Part shown: piece by piece, positions 56,335-64,000 of the stretch
How the letters are laid out: each line of letters starts with the position of its first letter
Position numbering within the stretch: position 1 is the first letter of the stretch
NCBI RefSeq assembly: GCF_038396845.1
Contig: NZ_CP151587.1
Span: 310,001 to 374,000 of the forward strand
DNA length: 64,000 nucleotides
Source: Gymnodinialimonas sp. 57CJ19
Lineage (GTDB): Bacteria; Pseudomonadota; Alphaproteobacteria; Rhodobacterales; Rhodobacteraceae
Reading direction: 5' to 3'
Position numbers and translations under genes: made by a program
The notes under the pieces: generated by a model
What the model was told of the DNA's origin: nothing
Seen by the model: only the letters and a program-made list of their open reading frames with translations
The model's database searches: none

Positions 56335-57198
56335 CTAAAGTTGCCCTGCCGCAAACGTATCGCAAGCGTTCGGATCGCCAGAGTCATACCCGATCGTGAA
56401 CCACCGCTGACGCTGCGCTGAGGTGCCGTGGGTGAAGGTATGGGGATTAACAGCGCGCCCTGCGCGGGCTTGCAGGTAATCGTCGCCAATCCGCTCGGCT
56501 GCGTTGAGGGCTTCATCCAGATCACCCGGCTCTAAGACACCCTCCAGCCGAGAGGCCCATACCCCGGAAAAGCAATCGGCTTGCAGTTCGATCATCACCG
56601 AAATCTCATTTGATCGGGTCTGGGAAGACGCCGCACGGATGCGGTTGGCCTCTGCCAATATGCCCAGTTCCTGTTGGATGTGGTGGGCCACCTCATGGGC
56701 AATAACGTAGGCCGCTGCGAAGTCTCCTCCTGCGCCCAGTTCCCGTGCCATGTAGGCGAAGAACGCGGTATCGAGGTAGGCGCGTTGATCCGCCGGACAG
56801 TAGAACGGCCCGGTGGAAGCCTGCGCCCCACCGCACCCCGATTGAGTCGCGCCGGAAAACAAGACCAGCGACGGGGGATCGTACTGCTCACCAAAGGCTT
56901 GGGGGTAGATGTCTGCCCAGATATCCTCGGTTGTGGCAAGGACTTGGCTGGCGAAAAGCCCGGCCTCGTCTTCGGCTGCAGTCAGTTCTCGGGATTGGGG
57001 TTGTTGTTGCATCGGCGCGCCCTGCTGATCCAGCAGTGGCGTCAGGTCCACGCCAAAGAAATAGCCCAGCGCAACGACGGCCAAAACGCCCACGATGCTG
57101 CCTCCGCTCGCGCGCCCCGACAGACGCGGGCCGCCACCGCCGCGTCGGCGGCGTTGGTCGATTACGTTGCGGCTGGATCTTCTGTTGCGCAGGCGCAT
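56335..57198 (-). CDS. Neutral zinc metallopeptidase (YpfJ family)
   Basis: A 287-residue protein. A very basic N-terminus (RLRNRRSSRNVIDQRRRRGG) precedes one membrane helix (GGSIVGVLAVVALGYFFGV), so the catalytic part is probably periplasmic. The zinc motif HEVAHHIQQ (HExxH) lies in AAYVIAHEVAHHIQQELG, with conserved FYCPADQRAYLDTAFF before it and ELQADCFSGVWA after it, holding the third ligand. Start ATG at 57198 has GAGGAGAG upstream. Substrate unknown. Confidence 0.88.
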   Translation of the reverse strand: MRLRNRRSSRNVIDQRRRRGGGGPRLSGRASGGSIVGVLAVVALGYFFGVDLTPLLDQQGAPMQQQPQSRELTAAEDEAGLFASQVLATTEDIWADIYPQAFGEQYDPPSLVLFSGATQSGCGGAQASTGPFYCPADQRAYLDTAFFAYMARELGAGGDFAAAYVIAHEVAHHIQQELGILAEANRIRAASSQTRSNEISVMIELQADCFSGVWASRLEGVLEPGDLDEALNAAERIGDDYLQARAGRAVNPHTFTHGTSAQRQRWFTIGYDSGDPNACDTFAAGQL

Positions 57199-57265
57199 GG
57201 GCGGCTCTCCTCGTGCGATCTTGATGTCAACGCATCTCAGCTTATTGGGTTCCCGCAACTGCGTC

Positions 57266-57294
57266 TTGCGATTTTCGCCCGTAGCCCCTATCTA
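57266..57294 (+). promoter_or_regulatory. Sigma-70-type promoter of the SRP RNA
   Basis: TTGCGA (57266-57271) and TATCTA (57289-57294) are separated by an ideal 17-base spacer. Transcription would start at about 57300-57302, exactly at the predicted 5' end of the SRP RNA stem. Confidence 0.75.
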
Positions 57295-57299
57295 CCCAA

Positions 57300-57397
57300 T
57301 CGAGGGGTTGGCGCGGGCAAGCACTTCGCCAACTCGGTCAGATCCGGAAGGAAGCAGCCGTAACGATTCCCGCTTGGGTCGTTGTTCAGCCTCTCAC
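57300..57397 (+). ncRNA. ffs: Signal recognition particle RNA, small bacterial (4.5S) type
   Basis: The universally conserved loop GGTCAGATCCGGAAGGAAGC begins at 57336, continuing AGCC. The ends pair perfectly: GAGGGGTTG (57302-57310) with CAGCCTCTC (57387-57395), counting G-U pairs. The length of about 98 nt fits the 4.5S class. It scaffolds Ffh for co-translational membrane targeting. A strong promoter sits directly upstream. Confidence 0.95.
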
Positions 57398-57479
57398 CAA
57401 ATTTCAGCGCGTTGCGGTGCAACGTGCCAAGGCCGCGCCCGCCGATGGCGAGCATGGCGGCGTTTCAACCGGAGGTTTT

Positions 57480-57531
57480 ATGCCGATTGCATTCTCTCTC
57501 CGGGCCTGTGTCTGAAATCAGACCACGCCCG
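57480..57531 (+). other. Possible 11-codon leader ORF with overlapping hairpin before rsgA
   Basis: GGAGG (57471-57475) stands 4 bases before an ATG that opens an 11-codon reading frame (MPIAFSLRACV) ending at 57515. Its stop lies in a hairpin made of CGGGC/GCCCG (57501-57505 and 57527-57531) and GTCTG/CAGAC (57510-57514 and 57519-57523). The arrangement resembles a leader peptide or could be chance; it is 79 bases before the rsgA ATG. Confidence 0.3.
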
Positions 57532-57593
57532 AAGAATTGACCGCGCAGCTTGATGCCGCGCCATTCGTCATGACCATTCGGGAAACTCCTACA

Positions 57594-58637
57594 ATGACAC
57601 TTCCTACACTTGCTGACCTTGGCTGGACCGGTCGGCGTATCGCGCAGCTGAACGACGAGGATGCCGGCGCTGTGCCTGCCCGAGTCAACAAGGTTTCGCG
57701 CACCCGCATCACTGCATTCAGCGCCCAAGGCCCCTTGCGGCTTGTGACCCAGGGCGAGGAAAGCACCGGCGATTACGTGACCGGCGATTGGGTTCTGGCC
57801 GATGCTGAACAGGGCATCGTGCTGCGCCGCTTGGAGCGGGACACCCTTCTGACCCGCCGTGCTGCCGGATCGGGGTTAGAGACACAATTGATCGCGGCCA
57901 ATGTCGATACGCTTGGCATCGTCACGTCTTGCAACGCGGATTTCAACATAGCGCGGCTGGAACGTTATCTGGCCATGGCGGCTTCTGCCGGATGCTTGCC
58001 GCTGATCATCCTGACCAAATCCGACATGGCCGACGATCCGCGAGAGTTTGAGCGCAGGGCCGAGGCGCTTTCGCCGTTGGCCTCGGCTATCGCCATGAAC
58101 GCCAAGGCCGACAACGCGGCAGAGGTGTTGAAGCCATGGGCCCAAGACGGGCAAACCTTCGCGCTGGTCGGCTCATCCGGGGTCGGCAAGACCACCCTGG
58201 CCAATGCGTTGACGGGCGCTGACGACGCCACAGCGGATATCCGAGAGGATGACGCCAAGGGCCGCCACACCACCACGTCACGCGGCTTGGCCCCGACGAT
58301 CTTTGGCGGCTGGCTGATCGACACGCCGGGTATGCGGGCTTTGCGTCTGAACGACGCCGCCGACGGCATCGGTGCGGTCTTCGCCGATATCGAAGAGCTG
58401 ACGGACCAATGTAAATTCCGCGATTGCTCTCACGTGGCAGAGCCGGGCTGCGCGGTGCAAGCGGCCGTGGCTGAAGGGAAGCTGGACGCCGACCGGGTAA
58501 AGCGTTTCTTGAAGCTGGTCCGAGAGGACGAGATCAACCAAGAGGCCGCCCATGAACGCCGCGCGAGAGAGAAAGACTTCAAGAAAATGACCAAAACGGT
58601 GATTGCCGCGTCGAAGCACAAGCGCGGCAAGAAGTAG
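57594..58637 (+). CDS. rsgA: Ribosome small subunit GTPase RsgA
   Basis: A 347-residue circularly permuted GTPase that helps 30S maturation. An N-terminal OB-fold (TGDYVTGDWVLAD) comes first, then the permuted G motifs: G4 LTKSD, G1 GSSGVGKTTLANAL, G3 DTPGM. The C-terminal zinc finger is in CKFRDCSHVAEPGC. The ATG at 57594 was chosen because the OB-fold region follows closely; in-frame starts at 57570 (ATG) or 57537 (TTG) would add a short tail. Confidence 0.92.
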   Translation: MTLPTLADLGWTGRRIAQLNDEDAGAVPARVNKVSRTRITAFSAQGPLRLVTQGEESTGDYVTGDWVLADAEQGIVLRRLERDTLLTRRAAGSGLETQLIAANVDTLGIVTSCNADFNIARLERYLAMAASAGCLPLIILTKSDMADDPREFERRAEALSPLASAIAMNAKADNAAEVLKPWAQDGQTFALVGSSGVGKTTLANALTGADDATADIREDDAKGRHTTTSRGLAPTIFGGWLIDTPGMRALRLNDAADGIGAVFADIEELTDQCKFRDCSHVAEPGCAVQAAVAEGKLDADRVKRFLKLVREDEINQEAAHERRAREKDFKKMTKTVIAASKHKRGKK

Positions 58638-58673
58638 CCGCGTCACGTCAATTAGCGGGTGGGAGGGCCTTTT

Positions 58674-59027
58674 CTACAGGTCTTCCCACTTCGACAGGCC
58701 CGCCTGCGACCCGGCCCATCGGTAGTATCCGGCCATCAACAACCCAAATATCACCCCCGCCATCAGCGCCGAAATCACCGCGACGACGACGGGTAAATCG
58801 GCGTGCTGCCACTGCACGAACCACATAATCGCGCCCCAGATCACACCGAACATCGGCCCCAGAACCAGAACCGCCCGCAGAAAGCTCATGTAGTGGGGCG
58901 GGCGCGGCTTGAGGCCCAGGCGCCGCGCCATGCGAAACATTGGTGGCGCGTAGTTGAGGCTGGTGATGGAGGAAGCTTCAAGTTCTGCCATCGCGCGGGC
59001 AATGCGGTGCTCATAGGTGTTGTCCAT
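58674..59027 (-). CDS. Small membrane protein, DUF6404-like
   Basis: A 117-residue protein with a soluble N-terminus (MDNTYEHRIARAMAELEASS, then NYAPPMFRMARRLGLKPRPPHY) and two membrane helices (LVLGPMFGVIWGAIMWFV and VVVAVISALMAGVIFGLLMAG). The N-P-P-pattern before the helices recalls DUF6404 proteins. Function unknown. It lies between convergent rsgA and the ankyrin gene. Confidence 0.65.
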   Translation of the reverse strand: MDNTYEHRIARAMAELEASSITSLNYAPPMFRMARRLGLKPRPPHYMSFLRAVLVLGPMFGVIWGAIMWFVQWQHADLPVVVAVISALMAGVIFGLLMAGYYRWAGSQAGLSKWEDL

Positions 59028-59117
59028 GGGATGCCTCGCGCGTTTGGTTGCAACACTGTTGATACCCTTGTTGCTGCGGGGGGCAAGCCCTGTCGCCCGT
59101 CGCCACAAGGCACCGCG

Positions 59118-60650
59118 TCACCTCGGGCCGGTCTCCACCACCTGCCCCGGCTTGTCGGCGGCCCAATTGCGTAGAAACGCCGCGATCTCTGGATCTCCCA
59201 CTTGGTCAATGGCGCGGCGGGGCAGCGCCACGCATTCATCCAGCGCCAGTTGCAGGCAGGCAATGTAGTCGCTGCGGGTCTGGTCCGGGTTATTCTCGGC
59301 GCCGTGCAGGATGGTCGAGAACAGGTTGCCGCCGTAGTTGTTCAAATGCCCAAGGTCTGGTTTCAGGCGCAACAGCGCCTGCATCACATCGGGCAAGCCA
59401 ACCCAACCCGCCGCCTGTACCGGGGTTACGCCCGCACTATCGGGGCGGTCATATTCCACGCCCACTGCGGCGAGCCGTTGCAGATGCGGCAGCTTGCCGG
59501 GCAGATGCAGGATCTCGCGGATGATATTGCGGGCCGCTGCAGGCAATTTCGACGGATCAATGTAGCGCCGTTCCGGCACGGCCCCATCGGCCACCTGCGC
59601 CAAAAGCGCCTCTACCTCGGTCAGGGGCGTTGCGTGGCCCGCGTCCTCTAGCTGCTGCGCCAGCGCGCTGTTCCCGAAGATACGTGCGTAGGCATAGGGC
59701 GTGACGCCTTCATAGACTCGCGTGGGATCAGCGCCGTTTCGCAACAACAACGCCACCATGTCCGGCGGAGACATCCGGCGGGCGGCTTGGTGCAAGGCGG
59801 GGACGGTCCAATGCACCTCTCCACCGACCTCGTCGGCATTGAAATCATCGGCCCGTGCGCCGGCGTCCATCAGCATCTGCACGGCCTCCACATCGTGGAA
59901 ATCCATCGCCCTCAAAAGCGCGTTCGTCCCCTTTGGGTCCGCCCCATGGGCCAGCAATAGACGCAAGCCGCCGTGGTGACCCAACTCTGTGGCATGGTAA
60001 AGGGACTCTCCGTCATTGGGGTCCGCGCCATGATCCAAAAGCCATTCAGACAGGGCCATGTTGTTGCCGTATCCAAGAGCGAAATAGAGGGTCGATAAGG
60101 CGTGATCGCCCTGTTGAGGCGCGCCATAATCGGGGTCCGCCCCATGGGACAACAACAGGTCAGCAATGGCCAGCATGTCGGCTTCACGGTCCGGAAACAG
60201 ATGAATGGCGCGGGACTGCGCCAAAACTGTCAGGGGCGGCAGTTGCGGCGCGGGGCGGGTCGCCAAGGCTGGATCAGTGGCGATCATTTTTGCCATGGCC
60301 GCCCTGTCGTAGAGCAGAACACTCAGGGCAAAATGATCCTGCGGCAAGGTCGGATCAGCCGACAGCAATTGCTCCGTCACATGATCTTGCCCGTTCTTCA
60401 AGGCCACCACCAACCGCTGTTGCCGCTGCGCCCGGTCCAAACCTTCGGTTTCCACAGCGGCCTTCAGATGTGGCCAAGTGGCAAAACCCTGCTCGCGGGC
60501 AATCACATGCAGAAAATCGGCGTGCTTCAGCGGCTCTCCTTCCGGGCGAGGCCGGTGGGAGATCACGCGCTGCACGGCCTCAGCCGCCTGCGCCCCAAAG
60601 GCCTTTTTCAGAGCCGTCGCATCTCGGCGCAATTGATCGAGTGTTTTCAT
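59118..60650 (-). CDS. Ankyrin-repeat protein
   Basis: A 510-residue protein. After a helical N-terminus (KTLDQLRRDATALKKAFGAQ) come multiple ankyrin-type units, for example LLSHGADPDYG, LLDHGADPNDGESLYHATEL, LLAHGADPKGTNALLRAMDF, LMDAGARADD and LLRNGADPTRVYEGVTPYAY. No signal peptide or enzyme motif is seen, so it is probably a cytosolic protein-binding scaffold. The ATG at 60650 opens KTLDQLRR. Confidence 0.82.
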   Translation of the reverse strand: MKTLDQLRRDATALKKAFGAQAAEAVQRVISHRPRPEGEPLKHADFLHVIAREQGFATWPHLKAAVETEGLDRAQRQQRLVVALKNGQDHVTEQLLSADPTLPQDHFALSVLLYDRAAMAKMIATDPALATRPAPQLPPLTVLAQSRAIHLFPDREADMLAIADLLLSHGADPDYGAPQQGDHALSTLYFALGYGNNMALSEWLLDHGADPNDGESLYHATELGHHGGLRLLLAHGADPKGTNALLRAMDFHDVEAVQMLMDAGARADDFNADEVGGEVHWTVPALHQAARRMSPPDMVALLLRNGADPTRVYEGVTPYAYARIFGNSALAQQLEDAGHATPLTEVEALLAQVADGAVPERRYIDPSKLPAAARNIIREILHLPGKLPHLQRLAAVGVEYDRPDSAGVTPVQAAGWVGLPDVMQALLRLKPDLGHLNNYGGNLFSTILHGAENNPDQTRSDYIACLQLALDECVALPRRAIDQVGDPEIAAFLRNWAADKPGQVVETGPR

Positions 60651-60868
60651 AGTCGGTTCCCTCAACAAACGCCCAACGATCCGCTGCATGGGCCGAGAGA
60701 CACCGAAAGCGTGTCTGTCATGAATGTCTTGAGGGGGCCGACGACGGCTTTCCGCGGATCTGGAGGCTGCCCCGAGCAGCGGTGCAATCCTAGCCCGAAT
60801 GCCGCCCGCGCCTCAAGCAATGTCGTTGACCGCTCGACATTGCGGCAGGCTGGCCTAAACTCTTGGCT

Positions 60869-61246
60869 ATGACGGACGACAAAGAAGAAACCGCAACTGA
60901 ACTGGCGATGGAGCGCACTGATTGGGCCGAGGATCGCACAATCATGGCAAACGAGCGCACTTTCGCTGGATGGATGCGCACGGGCATGGCGTCAGTCGCG
61001 CTCGCACTTGGGATGAAGGCCGTGTTCGGGGATTTTGAGCCGGTTTGGGCCGCCAAAGCGACCGCGAGCATTTTCATCGTCTTGGCGTGCTACATTTTTT
61101 TCACGGCACGTCAGCAGTCTTGTGCCACGCAAACGCGGATGAACGACCATGCTGCGGAGCCAAAGTCGAACGCTTCAATGACAATCACCGCCACGATCTT
61201 GTCCATCGGCGCGATCTTCACCGGTGTCATCCTTTGGTTGCTCTAA
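60869..61246 (+). CDS. DUF202 (YidH-type) membrane protein
   Basis: A 125-residue protein. After an acidic start it has the DUF202 hallmark DRTIMANERTFAGWMRTGMA, followed by three hydrophobic segments (MASVALALGMKAVF, ATASIFIVLACYIFF, ITATILSIGAIFTGVILWLL). Function unknown. It lies just before dnaX on the same strand. Confidence 0.83.
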   Translation: MTDDKEETATELAMERTDWAEDRTIMANERTFAGWMRTGMASVALALGMKAVFGDFEPVWAAKATASIFIVLACYIFFTARQQSCATQTRMNDHAAEPKSNASMTITATILSIGAIFTGVILWLL

Positions 61247-61306
61247 TCCGGTGGACGCCGCGCGGGCGGGACCGTAGTTTACCGCCACACACTAGCGTGA
61301 GGCGAT

Positions 61307-63061
61307 ATGACCGAGACCCCCGATAAAGGCTACCAAGTCCTCGCGCGGAAATACCGCCCCGCGACCTTTGCCGATCTGATCGGGCAAGAGGCCATGGTCC
61401 GCACGCTGAAGAACGCGTTCGAGGCCGACCGCATCGCACAAGCCTTCATGCTGACGGGTATTCGCGGAACGGGTAAGACCACCACCGCAAGGATTATCGC
61501 CAAGGGCCTCAACTGTATTGGCGAAGACGGCGAAGGCGGCCCCACGACGGACCCTTGCGGCGTGTGCCAGAACTGCGTGGCGATCACCGAGGGCCGCCAC
61601 GTGGACGTGATGGAGATGGACGCGGCGTCGAACACCGGGGTCCAGAACATCCGCGATGCGATCATCGAAACGGTCAGCTACCGCGCCGCGCAGGCCCGCT
61701 ACAAGATCTTCATCATCGACGAAGTTCACATGCTGTCGACGAGTGCTTTCAACGCGCTGCTCAAGACATTGGAAGAGCCGCCTGCCCACGTCAAATTCCT
61801 GTTTGCCACGACCGAGATCCGCAAGGTTCCGGTGACGGTGCTGTCGCGGTGTCAACGCTTCGATCTGCGCCGGATCGAGCCTGAAGTGATGATTGCCCAC
61901 CTGCAACGCATCGCGGGTCTGGAAAACGCCGCGATTGCAGAAGATGCCGTTGCCCTGATTACCCGTGCCGCCGAAGGGTCGGTCCGGGACGCGATGAGCC
62001 TTCTTGACCAAGCCATTGCCCATGGCGCAGGCGAAACCACCGCCGATCAGGTGCGCGCGATGTTGGGCCTTGCCGATCGGGGCCGGGTGATGGACCTGTT
62101 CGAAGCGATCATGGCCGGCGACGCCGCCAAGGCGTTGGACGAATTGGGGGCGCAATATTCCGATGGCGCCGACCCGGTGGCCGTACTGCGCGATCTGGCC
62201 GAAATCACCCATTGGCTGTCGGTCATCTCGATCACACCCGATGCGGCCGAAGACCCCACGATCTCCCCCGACGAACGCACACGCGGGCTGGCCTTGGCCG
62301 AGAAATTGCCGATGCGCGTGCTGACGCGGATGTGGCAAATGCTCCTGAAAGCGTTGGAAGAGGTCGCTATGGCCCCCAACGCCATGATGGCCGCCGAAAT
62401 GGCGGTGATCCGCCTGACCCATGTGGCCGACCTGCCAACGCCGGGCGATCTGGTGAAGAAACTGGCGGAAACGCCCCGCCCCGCCGGAGGTCCGCCCTCG
62501 GGCGGTGTTGGCGGCGGTGTGTCAGGCCCCGGGCCACAGGCCCGGTCTACGGGGGCAGCCCCTGTTGGGGGCGGTGGGGCGCAAGCGGCCCTTGCGCCGC
62601 AGTCCGGACCGGACCTTGCCGCCTACCCTACCTTTGACTCCGTAGTGGCGCTGATCGAATCGGCCCGTGACATCAAGCTGTTGATCGAAGTGAAAACCGC
62701 CCTGCGGCTGGTCTCCTATTCCCCCGGCCGTTTAGAGCTTGAGGTGACAGACACCGCCCCCCGCGATCTGATCCCGCGACTGGGGCGTATGCTTCAGACA
62801 GCCACGGGCGCGCGCTGGGGCATCACTGTGGCTTCCTCGGGCGGCGGCGCGACGATCCAGGAACAGGAACAGGCCGCCCAGAAAGAGGTAGAGGCCGAGG
62901 TCACAAAACATCCCTTGATGCAGGCCGTACTATCGCGGTTCCCGCAAGCGCGGATCGCGGAAATTCGCAGCCATGCGGACTTGGCACAGGAGGCCGCGGC
63001 GACGGCGCTAGAAGAAATCCCGGAAGAAGCTGGCGATTGGGACCCCTTCGAGGACGAGTGA
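61307..63061 (+). CDS. dnaX: DNA polymerase III subunit gamma/tau
   Basis: A 584-residue clamp-loader ATPase. RKYRPATFADLIGQEAMV leads to Walker A GIRGTGKTTTARI (Lys57), a zinc-binding set (Cys70, Cys84, Cys87, Cys90 in DPCGVCQNC), Walker B IIDEVHML and the SRC arginine-finger motif in LSRCQRFD. A Gly/Pro-rich linker (about residues 385-430) precedes the tau C-terminal domain. No A-rich frameshift site was seen, so probably only tau is made. GAGG lies upstream of the ATG. Confidence 0.95.
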   Translation: MTETPDKGYQVLARKYRPATFADLIGQEAMVRTLKNAFEADRIAQAFMLTGIRGTGKTTTARIIAKGLNCIGEDGEGGPTTDPCGVCQNCVAITEGRHVDVMEMDAASNTGVQNIRDAIIETVSYRAAQARYKIFIIDEVHMLSTSAFNALLKTLEEPPAHVKFLFATTEIRKVPVTVLSRCQRFDLRRIEPEVMIAHLQRIAGLENAAIAEDAVALITRAAEGSVRDAMSLLDQAIAHGAGETTADQVRAMLGLADRGRVMDLFEAIMAGDAAKALDELGAQYSDGADPVAVLRDLAEITHWLSVISITPDAAEDPTISPDERTRGLALAEKLPMRVLTRMWQMLLKALEEVAMAPNAMMAAEMAVIRLTHVADLPTPGDLVKKLAETPRPAGGPPSGGVGGGVSGPGPQARSTGAAPVGGGGAQAALAPQSGPDLAAYPTFDSVVALIESARDIKLLIEVKTALRLVSYSPGRLELEVTDTAPRDLIPRLGRMLQTATGARWGITVASSGGGATIQEQEQAAQKEVEAEVTKHPLMQAVLSRFPQARIAEIRSHADLAQEAAATALEEIPEEAGDWDPFEDE

Positions 63062-63134
63062 AACGCGAGGCACCTTGTGACCCATGCCCGCGCGGCATAC
63101 TTGAGGACAAACGAGATTAATTGGAGAAGATGAG

Positions 63135-63479
63135 ATGTTGAAGGGTTTGGGCGGCATTGGCGACATGGCCAAGATGATGAAGCAAGCGCAGGAAATGCAG
63201 GGCAAGATGGCGGAGGTCCAAGAGGGACTTTCCTCGATCACCGTGCAAGGCGAAAGCGGCGCGGGCTTGGTCAAGGCAACGGCGACCGCGAAGGGTGAAC
63301 TGACGGCTCTGGACATTGATCCGTCGATTTTTGACCCGAACGAGAAAGAAGTGGTCGAAGACCTGATCCTCGCCGCGATCAAAGATGCGCAATCCAAGGC
63401 GCAAGACAAACACAACGAAGAAATCCAGAAGATGACCGAAGAGCTCGGTCTTCCCGCTGGCATGAAACTGCCGTTCTAA
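63135..63479 (+). CDS. YbaB/EbfC family nucleoid-associated protein
   Basis: A 114-residue DNA-binding protein. GDMAKMMKQAQEMQGKMAEV is the typical N-terminal helix; later VVEDLILAAIKDAQSKAQDK and the GLPAGMKLPF ending match the family. It sits between dnaX and recR, as in many bacteria, suggesting a role in DNA repair or nucleoid structure. GGAGAAGATGAG precedes the ATG. Confidence 0.94.
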   Translation: MLKGLGGIGDMAKMMKQAQEMQGKMAEVQEGLSSITVQGESGAGLVKATATAKGELTALDIDPSIFDPNEKEVVEDLILAAIKDAQSKAQDKHNEEIQKMTEELGLPAGMKLPF

Positions 63480-63482
63480 AAC

Positions 63483-64000
63483 GTGGCAGAGACGCCCCAA
63501 GATATTGAAGAGCTGATCGGTATCATGGCCCGACTTCCGGGTCTTGGGCCCCGATCGGCGCGGCGTGCGGTTCTTACGTTGATCAAGAAACGCGGCGCAT
63601 TGATGCGCCCGCTGGCGGAAACGATGGCTCGGGTCGCAGAGAACGCGCGGGAATGCGTGAACTGCGGCAATATCGGGACCGGCGATCTGTGCGACATTTG
63701 CCTGGATGTCGGCCGCGCGACCGGCGAGTTATGCGTGGTAGAGGACGTGGCGGACCTCTGGGCGATGGAGCGAGGGCAAGCGTTCAAGGGGCGCTACCAT
63801 GTGCTCGGCGGCACGCTCTCGGCGCTAGACGATGTGGGGCCCGAAGACCTCGGCATCCCCAAACTGCGCGCCCGCATGGCGGATGAGGAGATTACCGAAG
63901 TGATCTTGGCCCTTAACGCAACCGTGGATGGACAAACGACGGCGCACTACATCGCCGATGAACTGGCCGCCGCGAGCGTGAACCTGTCGTCCCTCGCACA
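63483..64000 (+). CDS. recR: Recombination protein RecR, 3'-truncated by the window
   Basis: The first 172 residues of RecR (about 200 in full). A GTG start 3 bases after the ybaB stop opens [20 protein letters not shown], with the helix-hairpin-helix [16 protein letters not shown]. The zinc motif is [16 protein letters not shown], followed by the Toprim domain ([33 protein letters not shown]). RecR works with RecF and RecO in gap repair. No clear ribosome binding site is seen, so translation is probably coupled to ybaB. Confidence 0.94.
   Translation, partial: MAETPQDIEELIGIMARLPGLGPRSARRAVLTLIKKRGALMRPLAETMARVAENARECVNCGNIGTGDLCDICLDVGRATGELCVVEDVADLWAMERGQAFKGRYHVLGGTLSALDDVGPEDLGIPKLRARMADEEITEVILALNATVDGQTTAHYIADELAAASVNLSSLA

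Noticed and set aside
62440..62620. Programmed frameshift site in dnaX for a gamma product
   Set aside because: No A-rich slippery heptamer was found; the linker is simply Gly/Pro-rich.

Overview
The window reads as a chromosomal segment of a high-GC alphaproteobacterium of the Rhodobacterales (Roseobacter/Rhodobacter group). Grounds for this are inference from gene content and order: an fnrL gene beside ccoNOQP and ccoGHIS, the dnaX-ybaB-recR block, a small SRP RNA, a yejABEF peptide transporter, and aerobic hemF with hemC and hemE. No integrase, transposase, prophage, CRISPR array or tRNA was seen. Coding density is high, with many 1-4 base start/stop overlaps.

Layout. (1) 1-3130: carnitine catabolism on the + strand: tail of an enoyl-CoA hydratase, a BKACE-type 3-dehydrocarnitine cleavage enzyme, a lipocalin lipoprotein, and L-carnitine dehydrogenase fused to a thioesterase. 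Two perfect 20-bp palindromes lie in front of the cleavage enzyme. (2) 3261-5814: gap and gabD. (3) 5920-18431: a galactoside regulon. A nine-gene minus-strand operon encodes a binding protein, two permeases, alpha-galactosidase, a sugar dehydrogenase, 2-dehydro-3-deoxygalactonokinase, the phospho-aldolase, a lactonase and beta-galactosidase. It diverges from an IclR-type regulator and the transport ATPase. This is the De Ley-Doudoroff route from galactosides to pyruvate plus glyceraldehyde-3-phosphate, without its dehydratase. (4) 18428-32587: surface polysaccharide genes (dTDP-rhamnose rfbCBDA, glycosyltransferases, a sulfotransferase, an FkbM methyltransferase) interleaved with hemC, hemE and hemF. 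(5) 32831-34390: a D,D-carboxypeptidase, a strong terminator and a small tandem repeat. (6) 34450-43360: ccoS-I-H-G, ccoP-Q-O-N and fnrL, with FNR boxes before ccoG and ccoN. (7) 43514-49794: yejABEF, whose first ATPase domain carries an unusual hydrophobic insertion. (8) 50012-64000: housekeeping genes: membrane cytochrome c, prephenate dehydratase, a cyclic-nucleotide phosphodiesterase-like protein, nudC, an SRPBCC protein, an EamA exporter, a zinc metallopeptidase, SRP RNA, rsgA, an ankyrin protein, DUF202, dnaX, ybaB and the start of recR.

The most unusual items are the membrane-helix-like insertion inside the YejF-type ATPase, the twin palindromes of the carnitine operon, the lipocalin embedded in that operon, the Lys-to-Asn change in the catalytic tetrad of the sugar dehydrogenase, the paired IclR-like operators, and the T-rich tandem repeat after the carboxypeptidase terminator. 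All functions are assigned by reading motifs and context; no database search was run.
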